From: Anaerolineales bacterium UBA7227
GTDB taxonomy: Bacteria > Chloroflexota > Anaerolineae > Anaerolineales > Villigracilaceae
Length of the DNA stretch: 16,590 nucleotides
NCBI GenBank assembly: GCA_002473085.1
Contig: DKTP01000131.1
Span: 1-16,590 of the forward strand
Direction: 5' to 3'
This document shows, piece after piece, positions 1-7,490 of this stretch; the first letter of the stretch is position 1; each line of letters opens with the position of its first letter. The notes under the pieces are model-generated. The model was not told the origin of the DNA. It did not search any database and saw nothing but the letters and a program-made list of their open reading frames with translations. Position numbers and translations under genes: made by a program.

Positions 1-38
1 AGCAGAATGACAAAGCACAGAGACAGGACGATTTTCAT
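1..38 (-). CDS. 5' end of a secreted or membrane protein (partial)
   Basis: Reading the minus strand, an ATG at 36-38 opens a frame that stays open to the window edge and encodes MKIVLSLCFVIL. That is a lysine followed by an unbroken hydrophobic stretch, typical of a signal peptide or first membrane helix. A GAGGT ribosome-binding site lies four bases upstream of the ATG. It would be the gene downstream of the creatininase-family gene on the same strand. Only 12 codons are visible, so the family cannot be named and the call rests on the start context and hydrophobicity alone. Confidence 0.45.
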   Translation of the reverse strand, partial: MKIVLSLCFVIL

Positions 39-70
39 CAGGACCTCGCTGTTGCGAATATTAACACGCA

Positions 71-129
71 ATCTGCAAAATTCGCGTTGAAGATCGCCGC
101 TTATTTTAGACCGCCGTCAATTTGCAGAT
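71..129. other. 9-bp inverted repeat downstream of the creatininase gene
   Basis: ATCTGCAAA (71-79) and TTTGCAGAT (121-129) are perfect inverted arms separated by 41 nt, directly after the stop codon of the minus-strand gene. No T-tract follows on either strand, so it is not a classic intrinsic terminator. It could be an operator or a transcript 3'-end structure for the upstream gene, or lie in the leader of the gene starting at 38. The rest of 1-129 shows nothing else recognisable. Confidence 0.4.
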
Positions 130-825
130 CTATCCGCCGCCTTCAAATTTCAGCAATCGCAGAACGTCCTCCAACGCGGCATTGAACAGTTCGTGCATGA
201 CCTCGTCGCTGGCGCGGTATTTCCCGCCGAATGACCCGTCTCCGTACACCTGGCGGGCGGTGGACGCGTCCATGACGGCGCGCGGCACAGACGGCGGGAC
301 TTTGTCCTCTTCTGGCAGGTCGCCCACGATGGTGAACGGGAAAGCCTCCAGCCAGTTGGCGTGCGACGGTTTGAGACCGTGTTTGACGGCGACCGCCTCC
401 GTCGAATGGGAAGTCCACCAGTCGTACCAATTGAGTTTCAAGTCGGGCAGGCTGTTGTTGACCTCGTACAGGTGATTGCGCGCCGGGCTGTTCCCGCCAT
501 GACCGTTCAGGACGAGAATGCGGCGGAAGCCCTGTCCATGCGCGGAGCGGACGAGGTCTTCGACCGCGGCGATGAACGTGGAGACGCGCAGGCTCATCGT
601 CCCGGGATATTTCAGAAAATAGGGCGAGACGCCGAAGTTCAGCGGCGGCGCGACGAGGACTCCCGTCTGCCGCGAGGCGGCGTCCGCGAGCGCGAGGGGG
701 ATCTTGATGTCGGTCAACAGGCTGAGATGGGCGTGTTGTTCGCACGCGCCGAGGACGAGGATGAGGCGGTCGTCCTGTTCGAGATATTTTTCAACGTCCA
801 TCCAGTTCAAGTCTTCGATGCGCAT
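130..825 (-). CDS. Creatininase-family amidohydrolase
   Basis: Belongs to the creatininase/creatinine amidohydrolase superfamily of metal-dependent cyclic-amide and formamide hydrolases; the substrate cannot be told from sequence. The start at 825 gives 231 aa and is preferred over the in-frame ATG at 864 because GGAG sits just upstream. In this numbering the metal-binding N-terminal motif is E29-Q30-H31 through D39 (EQHAHLSLLTD), followed by the NGHGGN loop at 107-112 and HANWLE at 155-160, whose Glu corresponds to a metal ligand in the family. The N-terminal motif is one residue shorter than the usual EQHGPHLPLxTD form, pointing to a subfamily rather than true creatininase. It lies 102 bp downstream of the PBP gene on the same strand, separated by a hairpin. 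Length is normal for the family. Confidence 0.85.
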   Translation of the reverse strand: MRIEDLNWMDVEKYLEQDDRLILVLGACEQHAHLSLLTDIKIPLALADAASRQTGVLVAPPLNFGVSPYFLKYPGTMSLRVSTFIAAVEDLVRSAHGQGFRRILVLNGHGGNSPARNHLYEVNNSLPDLKLNWYDWWTSHSTEAVAVKHGLKPSHANWLEAFPFTIVGDLPEEDKVPPSVPRAVMDASTARQVYGDGSFGGKYRASDEVMHELFNAALEDVLRLLKFEGGG

Positions 826-854
826 GGCTGCTCCAAAATCTGTACGCGGATTTG

Positions 855-896
855 ACGGACTCACACGGAGGAATTTAAAAATCCGTGAAAGTCCGT
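855..896. other. Long interrupted hairpin between PBP and creatininase genes
   Basis: ACGGACT (855-861) pairs with AGTCCGT (890-896), and CACGGA (864-869) pairs with TCCGTG (882-887), separated by a 2x2 internal loop and closed by a 12-nt A/T-rich loop. It lies downstream of the PBP stop codon and upstream of the creatininase ribosome-binding site. No T-tract follows on the minus strand, so it may be an mRNA-processing or stabilising structure, or a weak terminator. TCCG words recur at about 10-bp spacing in this gap, so it may also be a dispersed short repeat. Confidence 0.5.
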
Positions 897-927
897 TCCT
901 TTCGCGCCATCCGTGTACCGAAAAATG

Positions 928-3900
928 TTACGGCGGCGGAAGGGTGGGAGTCTCGGTCGCGGTGGGAGGCGGGATCGGGGTCTCGGTCGGCGGCTCGACG
1001 GGCGTCGAAGTCGGCGGGACGGGAGTCGGCGGCGGGGTATCTGTCGGCGGGATGGGCGTGTCTGTGGGCGGAATCTCCGTCGGCGGATTCGGCAGTTGCA
1101 GGTTCAGCAGGATGATTTTTTCCGCGGCCGCGCCGTTCGGGCCTTCGATCCGCAGGCGCAATCCGATGATGCCGTTTTGCGCCATGCTCAGGTCGAGCAA
1201 AGCCAGCAGCCCGCCGCGCACAGGCTGGCGTCCCTCGGCAACCAGGAACCAATTGTCGGGGTCGTCGCTGTGGGCGTAGTCCAGCGCCCAGCCGCGGAAT
1301 CCGCCGGTGGCGTCCGCGACGCCGCGCACTTCCACGAGCGAATTGGTCACGACCTGGCCGTCCTTAAGATTGCCAAATTCCAAAATCGGATGCGGGTCGT
1401 CGGCGGTGCATTCGCGGTCGGGCGCGAAGACCGGTTCGCCAGCCGGGAGATCGTGGGCGGAGAGCCAGTTCCTCCCATCGGGACTTTGCAGCCACCTGCG
1501 TCCCCACGGATCGCTCACCTGGAACGCCAGAACCTCCTCGGCGAATTCGTCGCCGCAGGCCGCCGAGGCCTCGAGGCCGGACCATGAGTCGATCTTGATC
1601 TTGCGGAACAGGTCCTTGCCCGCGGGCAGCGGAGGCTGGTCGGCCGCGAAGTATTCCTGCCGCTGTCCGCCGCGGCACCACTGCGAGGGCCGAGTCCCCG
1701 AAGTGGCGCAGACCGTCTCCGTCACGATGCCGGGCGGCGGGATGAAGCCGCGCAGGTTGCCTCCGCTGACGATGGGCGCGGCATATTGCATGAACTGACT
1801 CCAAATCGGCGCCGCGCCGGTGGAGCCGGTGGTGTTGATCATCGGGCTGTAGTCCGCGTTTCCGACCCAGACGCCGGTCACGAGGTCGGGAGTGTAGCCG
1901 AGCGTCCAGTTGTCGAAGACCAGCTGCGCCGCGTCCCCGCGCGGGGTCCCGCTGGTGCCGGTCTTGGCGGCCGCGGGGAAGGGCAGGTTCAATACCGAGT
2001 TGTAACCGAACATCCACGAGCGCGCCTCGTTGTCCGAAAGGATGGACGAGATCAGGAAGGCGTGTTCGGGGCGGATAACCTGCTCGCCCACGACGGGTTT
2101 GTATTCGTCAACCACTTTGCCGTTGAGGTCGGTGATCTTCAGGATGGCGACGGGCGGGGATTTCCGTCCCTCGTTCGCGAAGACCGAGAACGCGGACGTC
2201 ATCTCGAGCAGGCTGACTTCGCCGCCGCCGAGCGTCAACGCGAGACCGTAGTCGGGCGCGGTCAACGAGGCGATGCCCAGCCGTTCGGCCATGGCGATCA
2301 TCCCATCCTTCTCCGGGGTGGCCGGGTCGTCGTACACGCCGACGAATTGCAGGGTTTTGACCGCCGGGACGTTGAACGAGTTCGCCAGCGCCACGCGGGC
2401 GGTGACCGGGCCGTGGAATTTGCCGTCGTAGTTCGAGGGGATGTACGGCGGACGCGAGTCGGCCGCGAGTCCCGAGGGCGGGAACTCGCTCGGCACGTCC
2501 CAGATCAACGTGGAGGGCGTCCAGCCCTTTTCGAACGCGGCGACGTAGGTGATGGGTTTGATGGACGAGCCAGGCTGGCGCGTGGCGCTGACGGCCATGT
2601 TGATCTGTCCGCTGATCTCGACGTTGTTGAAATCCGCCGAGCCGACCATGGCGAGGATCTCCCCGGTGGCGGGGCGGACGGCGACCAGCGCGCCGTTGCG
2701 GGCGTTGTTGGCGGCGAGCGCGGCGACCTGCTCGGAGACGATGCGCTGGGCCTCGTCCTGCAATTGGGGGTCGAGCGTGGTGGTGACGGTGAAGCCCGAG
2801 CGGTAGATGGTCTGCGCGTCGTATTTGCTTTCGAGGATGCCGCGCACATAGTTCACCCAGTGCGGGTACCGCATGTCGAAGTTGAGCGGCGGGAATTGAT
2901 AATTGCGGATCTCTTCCGCGGCGCCGGTGGCGGCCGGCGCGTCCATGCAGACGCGCTGCGCGCTGTTGCTGACCTTGATGCAGTTCCTGTCCTGGCTGAG
3001 GATGAATATCAACACCAGCGCCTGCTCGTGCCGCTTCAAGGCGGCGTCGCGGTTGGCGTAAATGTCGTAGACTGCGGGCGATTGCGGAAGCCCCGCGAGG
3101 AAGCTGGCCTGGGCGAGGGTCAACTTGTCTGCGGTGGTGTGGAAGTACGTCTCGGCCGCGGCTTCGATTCCGTAGGCGAGGTTGCCGTAATAGATTTCGT
3201 TCAGGTAGAGTTCGAGGATCTGGTCTTTGGTATAACGCCGCGTGATCTCCGCCGCGAGGACGATCTCGCGCGCTTTGCGCTTGACCGTCCGCTGGGCGCG
3301 CTCTTCGGGCGAGAGCAGCAGCGCCCGCGCCAATTGCTGCGTGATGGTGGACGCGCCGCCTCCCTCCCCGCCGGTGCGGTAGTTGTCCCACAGGGCGCGG
3401 GCAATGGCCCACGGGTCGAAGCCCGGATGCTCGTAGAAGTCCTTGTCTTCGACGGCGATGGTGGCCGCGACGACGGCCGGGGAAATTTTGCTGAGCGGGA
3501 CGTAGGTGCGGCGTCCCGCGCTGGGATCGAGGATCTCGTAAAGGACGGCGCCGTTGCGGTCCAGGATGCGCGTGGTCTCGAACTGCGAAGCGCGCGACTG
3601 CAAGTCCGCCACGCTGGGAAGCGTGCGCGCGATGGAGTAGTAACTGAGGACGGCGATGGTGACCGCGAGCAGCGCGAGCAGCGCCGCCGCGAACAAACCG
3701 CCGATCAAACCGTAGGCGGCGCATCCCAGCGCGCGGCGCGTATCGAAAGGCGGACGCGACGGAGGCTGCCGATCGGCCTCCGTCCAGCGCGCGGCGTTCG
3801 GCGTGGACGCAGGCGGAGGCGCGGACGGAGGCGGAGGAGGGACGGGCTGGTACGCGGCCAGGGTGACGCGCGTCCCATCCGGGTCGGTCTCCTCCACGCG

Positions 3901-4068
3901 GCGAGGGAGGGGCATGTTGTCGGCGTCGAGGCGCGGGCGGGGAAGCGGTCCCTCGTAGACGCGCGGCCGCTGTCCCGTAACATGATGCGGCGTGATGTCG
4001 TCGCGGGTCTCTTCTTCGGAGTTCAGCAGTCTGCGGATTCGTTCGCGTTCGCGGTCGTCTTCAGTCAT
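928..4068 (-). CDS. Class A penicillin-binding protein (transglycosylase-transpeptidase), PBP1A-like
   Basis: A 1046-aa bifunctional peptidoglycan synthase that polymerises glycan strands from lipid II and cross-links stem peptides outside the membrane. Order of parts: charged then proline-rich cytoplasmic segment (1-110); one membrane helix (about 114-145); GT51 glycosyltransferase with EDKDFYEH (E207 the likely catalytic Glu), GASTITQQLAR (238-248) and an AREIVLAAE/YLNEIYYG block (266-295); a linker; transpeptidase with SSIK (501-504, nucleophile S501), SFN (564-566) and KTGTSG (702-707); an Ig-like C-terminal region (about 860-980); and a PPT-rich tail of about 60 residues ending in a run of prolines. 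All catalytic motifs are intact. It is longer than typical PBP1A because of the N-terminal extension and the tail. It starts 31 bp after the MaoC stop, suggesting co-transcription. Confidence 0.95.
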   Translation of the reverse strand: MTEDDRERERIRRLLNSEEETRDDITPHHVTGQRPRVYEGPLPRPRLDADNMPLPRRVEETDPDGTRVTLAAYQPVPPPPPSAPPPASTPNAARWTEADRQPPSRPPFDTRRALGCAAYGLIGGLFAAALLALLAVTIAVLSYYSIARTLPSVADLQSRASQFETTRILDRNGAVLYEILDPSAGRRTYVPLSKISPAVVAATIAVEDKDFYEHPGFDPWAIARALWDNYRTGGEGGGASTITQQLARALLLSPEERAQRTVKRKAREIVLAAEITRRYTKDQILELYLNEIYYGNLAYGIEAAAETYFHTTADKLTLAQASFLAGLPQSPAVYDIYANRDAALKRHEQALVLIFILSQDRNCIKVSNSAQRVCMDAPAATGAAEEIRNYQFPPLNFDMRYPHWVNYVRGILESKYDAQTIYRSGFTVTTTLDPQLQDEAQRIVSEQVAALAANNARNGALVAVRPATGEILAMVGSADFNNVEISGQINMAVSATRQPGSSIKPITYVAAFEKGWTPSTLIWDVPSEFPPSGLAADSRPPYIPSNYDGKFHGPVTARVALANSFNVPAVKTLQFVGVYDDPATPEKDGMIAMAERLGIASLTAPDYGLALTLGGGEVSLLEMTSAFSVFANEGRKSPPVAILKITDLNGKVVDEYKPVVGEQVIRPEHAFLISSILSDNEARSWMFGYNSVLNLPFPAAAKTGTSGTPRGDAAQLVFDNWTLGYTPDLVTGVWVGNADYSPMINTTGSTGAAPIWSQFMQYAAPIVSGGNLRGFIPPPGIVTETVCATSGTRPSQWCRGGQRQEYFAADQPPLPAGKDLFRKIKIDSWSGLEASAACGDEFAEEVLAFQVSDPWGRRWLQSPDGRNWLSAHDLPAGEPVFAPDRECTADDPHPILEFGNLKDGQVVTNSLVEVRGVADATGGFRGWALDYAHSDDPDNWFLVAEGRQPVRGGLLALLDLSMAQNGIIGLRLRIEGPNGAAAEKIILLNLQLPNPPTEIPPTDTPIPPTDTPPPTPVPPTSTPVEPPTETPIPPPTATETPTLPPP

Positions 4069-4099
4069 GGGAATTTCCGTCTACCGATCAGTAAGGTTT

Positions 4100-4549
4100 T
4101 CATTGCGGTTTAGACGCCACCAGGACGGTCAGAGTTCCACGCATGAGCGTTTCGTCTTTCTGGTTCTTCACATCCAGCGCGACGAGCGCCTGTCCGCCGC
4201 CGATGCGCGGCATGGCTTTCAATTCTTTGACTTCCATCTCGACGCGGAGCGTGTCGCCGATGAAAACGGGTCTGACGAATTTCCATTCGACGATCTCGCG
4301 GAAGGCGAGGACGGTCCCTTCCAGCGCGCCCGTCCGCATGAGCAGGCCGACCGCGATGGACAGTCCCAGCAGCCCGTGCGCGATGCGCTGGCCGAACTGT
4401 GTGCCGGCCGCGAAGGCCGCGTCGGTGTGAATCTGGTTGTAGTCGCCCGTCAGCCCGGCGAAGGTCATAATATCGCCCTCGGTCACGGTGCGCCCGACGC
4501 TGGCGATCTTCTGTCCGACGGAAAATTCTTCAAAGTAAAGTCCTGGCAT
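4100..4549 (-). CDS. MaoC-like (R)-specific enoyl hydratase, hot-dog fold
   Basis: A 149-aa single-domain MaoC-family protein. The hydratase-2 motif is clear: AGLTGDYNQIHTD at about 31-43, with the catalytic pair D36 and H41, then RIAHGLLGLS at 55-64 lining the acyl tunnel. The family usually has Pro after the Asn in this motif; here it is Gln. The likely reaction is hydration of a 2-enoyl-CoA to the (R)-3-hydroxyacyl-CoA, or dehydration in reverse; the partner pathway is not visible here. The start at 4549 is chosen because AGGAG precedes it at good spacing. An upstream in-frame ATG at 4675 would translate the 8-bp repeat array as a meaningless Leu/Asp/Tyr/Thr repeat and is rejected. It is first in a minus-strand group with the PBP gene. 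Confidence 0.9.
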   Translation of the reverse strand: MPGLYFEEFSVGQKIASVGRTVTEGDIMTFAGLTGDYNQIHTDAAFAAGTQFGQRIAHGLLGLSIAVGLLMRTGALEGTVLAFREIVEWKFVRPVFIGDTLRVEMEVKELKAMPRIGGGQALVALDVKNQKDETLMRGTLTVLVASKPQ

Positions 4550-4566
4550 GTGAGTCTCCTGGTTTG

Positions 4567-4638
4567 GTAGTCGAGTAGTCGAGTAGTCGGGTAGTCGGGT
4601 AGTCGAGTAGTCTGATAGTCGGGTAGTCTGATAATTCG
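4567..4638. repeat. 8-bp tandem repeat array A (GTAGTCGR units)
   Basis: Nine consecutive 8-mers in perfect register: GTAGTCGA, GTAGTCGA, GTAGTCGG, GTAGTCGG, GTAGTCGA, GTAGTCTG, ATAGTCGG, GTAGTCTG and a decayed ATAATTCG. The complement reads CGACTACN, the same family as array B on the other strand. The array occupies the leader side of the MaoC gene and starts 17 bp upstream of its start codon. Confidence 0.85.
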
Positions 4639-4724
4639 ACCACGTGACCATCCGACCATTCGACCACGCGCCCATTCGACCACGCGACTATCGGACCACA
4701 CGACCATTCGACCATCAGACCAAA
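4637..4724. repeat. 8-bp tandem repeat array B (CGACCAYN units), inverted relative to array A
   Basis: Eleven consecutive 8-mers, for example CGACCACG, TGACCATC, CGACCATT, CGACCACG, CGCCCATT, CGACTATC, GGACCACA, CGACCATT, CGACCATC and a decayed AGACCAAA. Register is unbroken. Relative to array A the unit runs in the opposite orientation, so the two arrays face each other across a junction near 4636 and could pair as an imperfect long stem. Together they fill the spacer between two divergent genes. Confidence 0.85.
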
Positions 4725-4740
4725 TTATATCTGCTAAAAT
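4725..4740 (+). promoter_or_regulatory. Candidate -10 elements directly upstream of the glycosidase gene
   Basis: TTATAT (4725-4730) and TAAAAT (4735-4740) are the only A/T-rich -10-like words in the spacer, and TAAAAT ends six bases before the ATG at 4747. If TAAAAT is used, transcription would start at or very near the start codon, giving a leaderless or nearly leaderless mRNA. No Shine-Dalgarno sequence is visible and no convincing -35 box is seen; that position falls inside the repeat array. Confidence 0.4.
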
Positions 4741-4746
4741 ACACCC

Positions 4747-7131
4747 ATGCGCGACTGGAACCTCGCCCTCGGCGACCCACTCCATCTAACCCTCGCGGCG
4801 GACTTTCGCTTCGGCGGCGCGGACTATCTCAACGACCACGTTTGGGAACTCGACTTCGCTTCGGGCGAGCCGCGCGCCCTCTCGCTGCACACCACCTTCG
4901 GCCTGCGCGCCCGCTCGATGCGCGTCTTCCCCCGCTTCCGCGAGGGCCGCGTCGCCGCGGCCGACCCGGCGCAATTTCCCCGCGCGCCGCGCCTGAAAAA
5001 ATTTCGTCCCAACTTCCTCGAACTCGAATTCTCCCCGCTGACCGATCTCGACGTGACCGCCGAGTTTTGGGCGGCTGGCTCGCAGGTCGTCGCGGGACGC
5101 TACACCCTCGTCCAGCGCGGCGCGAAACCGCGCAAAGTCAACCTCGAACTGTGCGCTGTCCTCGCCCCGCTCGACGGACAAGCCTTCTTCGCCGCGCAAT
5201 CGCAGATGGTGCACGTCATCACCGGGACGACGGGCGGACTCGCCCCGCTTCTCTACATGACGGGCGGACCGGCCGCCATCTCCGCGCCCTATCCCGCGCT
5301 GACGGTGGAACTCGACCTCAAGCCCTCCGCCCCGCGCCAGGTCTCCTGGGCGCTGGCCGCGTTGACCGCCTCCGGGCCGTCCTTCGAACTGGCGCGCAAA
5401 ACTGTGGCGCGTCATTGGGAGGCCGAAACCGCCCGCATCGAAATGACCGCCGACTCGCAGATGGTGGACATCGAAACCGGCAACCCCGATTGGGACGCGG
5501 CCTTTGCCCTCGCGCAGACCGCCGCGCTGCGTTCCTTCCTCCCGGCCGGAGAGACGCTCCCCTGCCCGTCTTTCGTCCTCGCCCGCGCGCCCGATCGCGG
5601 CTTCTCGCCCAAAGGCGACGGGAGCGACTATCCCCTCGGCTGGTCGGGACAGAGTCCGCTCGAGGCGTACTACCTCGCCAGTCTCCTGCCCGGCGCGCCG
5701 CAGTTCGCGAAAGGCCTGCTCCGCAACTTCCTCTCCACGCAGGCCGAAGACGGCTTCGTTGACGCGCGCCCCGGCCTCGCAGGTCAGCGCGCGAAGATGC
5801 TGTCCGCGCCGCTGCTCGCCTCGCTGGCGTGGCAGGTCGGCCAGTCCACGAACGACGAGGCCTTCCTCGCCGAAGTCTTTCCGCCCCTGCTGAAATTCTT
5901 CTGGAACTGGTTCTCGCCCGCGCACGACCGCGACCGCGACGGTCTGCCCGAATGGGACCACCTCCTCCAAACGGGCTGGGACGAGAATCCCCTCTTCGAC
6001 ATTTGGAATCCCGCCTCGCAGGGCGTGGACATCAACACGGTGGAAAACCCCGGCCTCTACTCCATGCTGGCGCGCGAAGCCGCCTGTCTCATTCTGATGG
6101 CTGAAAGACTCGGGCGCGTCCACGAAGTCGCGCTGGTCAAACGTCAGGCCGAGCGGCTTGACGAAATCGTCGCCGCGGGCTGGGACGAACGCGCCGCCCT
6201 CTACCGTTACCGCGACCTCGCCACCCATCTCAGCCCGGCAGGCGCGGTCATCGCCAGCGGCCCGGGCGGAAAACCGCTCAAGCCGAAGGCCGTCTTCGAG
6301 CAGCCCGTCCGCCTGCTGATCGAAGCGCAGACTGACAACCCCGCGGCCAAACGTCCTGCCGCCCGGCTCGCCGAGTTCGCCACCAAGCCACCCGTCGAGA
6401 TCATCGCGCCCGAAGCGTTCCAATGGCGAAGCGGCGGCCTGGTCGCGGCCAGCCGAACTGTCTTCACCCGCCTCGGCCGCGTGGAAGTCCTCGGCCTCAC
6501 AGCAAAAGACAAAGTCGTCGTCAAATCTGTGGACCTGACCGCGCAGGACCAGACGCTCCTCCTCCCGCTCTGGGCGGGACTGCCCGACCAGCAGCGCGCC
6601 CAGACGATGATCGGACGCGCCCTGCTGGACGCTGCGCGCTTCGACCGGCCGTTCGGCCTCCCCGCCCTCGCCTCTCCCTCCGACCCCGCGGCGGACTCGG
6701 TTTCCTCCAGCGTTCACCTGCCCTTCAACCACCTCGTCGGCGAGGGATTGCTCGCCTACGGATTCCGCGTCGAGGCCGCGCGCCTCGTGGAACACATCAT
6801 GGCCGCGGTCGTGAAAAACCTTAAAGAGACGCGCGCCTTCCACCAGCGCCACCACGCGCAGACGGGCGCGCCGCTCGGCGAGCGTCACGCGTTGACCGGC
6901 CTCGCGCCGCTCGGACTCTTCCTGCAAACCCTGGGCGTGACGATCCTCTCCGCCACGCGCGTCCGGCTCGAAGGGCGGAACCCCTTCCCGTGGCCGATGA
7001 CGATCCGCTACCGCGGCCTCACCGTGAAGCGCGGCGCGGACTCGACGGAGGTCGTCTTCCCCAACGGCAAATCTGTCACGGTGACGGACCCGCGTCCATG
7101 CGAGGTCAGCCAGCAGGCTTCGTCGGAATAA
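4747..7131 (+). CDS. Six-hairpin (alpha/alpha)6 glycosidase-like protein, GH63/MGH1-like
   Basis: A 794-aa protein with no signal peptide. Residues 1 to about 240 look like a beta-rich N-terminal domain; about 250 to 720 look like an alpha/alpha-barrel glycosidase. Supporting motifs are DRDRDGLPEWDH at about 394-405 (the family's D-x-DG-x-PEW signature), DNPLFDIWNP-like text shortly after, and a late HHAQTG...HALTGLAPLGLFLQTLG segment resembling the terminal helices of GH63- and trehalase-type barrels. A short beta-rich tail closes the protein. It probably acts on an intracellular oligosaccharide or glycosylated solute; the substrate and catalytic acid/base cannot be fixed by eye. It has no recognisable ribosome-binding site, unlike nearly all neighbours, stands alone between divergent repeats and a terminator, and so is probably monocistronic. 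Confidence 0.75.
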   Translation: MRDWNLALGDPLHLTLAADFRFGGADYLNDHVWELDFASGEPRALSLHTTFGLRARSMRVFPRFREGRVAAADPAQFPRAPRLKKFRPNFLELEFSPLTDLDVTAEFWAAGSQVVAGRYTLVQRGAKPRKVNLELCAVLAPLDGQAFFAAQSQMVHVITGTTGGLAPLLYMTGGPAAISAPYPALTVELDLKPSAPRQVSWALAALTASGPSFELARKTVARHWEAETARIEMTADSQMVDIETGNPDWDAAFALAQTAALRSFLPAGETLPCPSFVLARAPDRGFSPKGDGSDYPLGWSGQSPLEAYYLASLLPGAPQFAKGLLRNFLSTQAEDGFVDARPGLAGQRAKMLSAPLLASLAWQVGQSTNDEAFLAEVFPPLLKFFWNWFSPAHDRDRDGLPEWDHLLQTGWDENPLFDIWNPASQGVDINTVENPGLYSMLAREAACLILMAERLGRVHEVALVKRQAERLDEIVAAGWDERAALYRYRDLATHLSPAGAVIASGPGGKPLKPKAVFEQPVRLLIEAQTDNPAAKRPAARLAEFATKPPVEIIAPEAFQWRSGGLVAASRTVFTRLGRVEVLGLTAKDKVVVKSVDLTAQDQTLLLPLWAGLPDQQRAQTMIGRALLDAARFDRPFGLPALASPSDPAADSVSSSVHLPFNHLVGEGLLAYGFRVEAARLVEHIMAAVVKNLKETRAFHQRHHAQTGAPLGERHALTGLAPLGLFLQTLGVTILSATRVRLEGRNPFPWPMTIRYRGLTVKRGADSTEVVFPNGKSVTVTDPRPCEVSQQASSE

Positions 7132-7254
7132 AATCCCCGGCCGCGAATTCCACGCCCCGCGCCGGCAAACTGCGCGGCAGGTTCTGACAGAGGCGTTCCG
7201 CCTGCGCCGCAAAACGGAAAGCGCCCTGTAAAACTTAAAATTTTCCCAATTTTG

Positions 7255-7281
7255 GCGATTCCGAACGGAGTCGCTTTTTTT
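7255..7281 (+). terminator. Intrinsic terminator after the glycosidase gene
   Basis: GCGATTCC (7255-7262) pairs with GGAGTCGC (7267-7274), including one G-U pair, closed by a GAAC tetraloop and followed by seven T residues. This is a textbook rho-independent terminator about 125 nt after the glycosidase stop. The sequence between stop and hairpin (7132-7254) holds no recognisable gene. Confidence 0.85.
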
Positions 7282-7490
7282 CATGTTACAATTTTTTTCG
7301 TCCCATATATGGCGGCTCGACGAAATTCCAGCGTGCGTCCGCCATAAGTAGCGATTGTCTCTACATCTTCATTTTCAATACGGAGACGAACAGAGCAAAC
7401 CATTCTTTAAGAAAGTGTCTGAAGACTTGGGCGCAGAGTACGCGCCAAAACGGTTTTTCAGGCGCTCTCCAACGAAAGGAGGTAATCCCC
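7282..7490 (+). promoter_or_regulatory. Promoter and structured leader of the cobalamin-dependent gene
   Basis: TACAAT (7287-7292) matches the -10 consensus at five of six positions; its -35 region would lie inside the terminator and is weak. An 8-bp perfect inverted repeat follows: TATGGCGG (7308-7315) and CCGCCATA (7339-7346). Nearer the gene, GCGCC (7442-7446) can pair either with GGCGC at 7430-7434 or with GGCGC at 7461-7465, and CTCC (7467-7470) faces GGAG of the ribosome-binding site (AAAGGAGGT, 7475-7483). These features suggest a leader of about 190 nt with alternative folds. No cobalamin-riboswitch B12 box was found. Confidence 0.4.

Noticed and set aside
1786..4113. Very long open frame on the plus strand opposite the PBP gene
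   Set aside because: The antisense translation is dominated by Arg, Gly, Asp and Val, as expected from a GC-rich complement, and shows no motif. The minus-strand PBP has complete catalytic motifs throughout.
4550..4675. N-terminal extension of the MaoC gene through the repeat array
   Set aside because: It would encode a Leu/Asp/Tyr/Thr repeat from non-coding 8-mers; a good ribosome-binding site precedes the ATG at 4549.
4567..4724. CRISPR array
   Set aside because: Units are 8 bp, contiguous and without spacers, and no cas genes are nearby.
4786..7284. Very long open frame on the minus strand opposite the glycosidase gene
   Set aside because: Same GC-rich shadow effect; no recognisable domain, and its start would lie in the terminator region.
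7282..7490. Cobalamin riboswitch before the B12-dependent gene
   Set aside because: No B12-box-like sequence was found in the leader; only short alternative stems are present.
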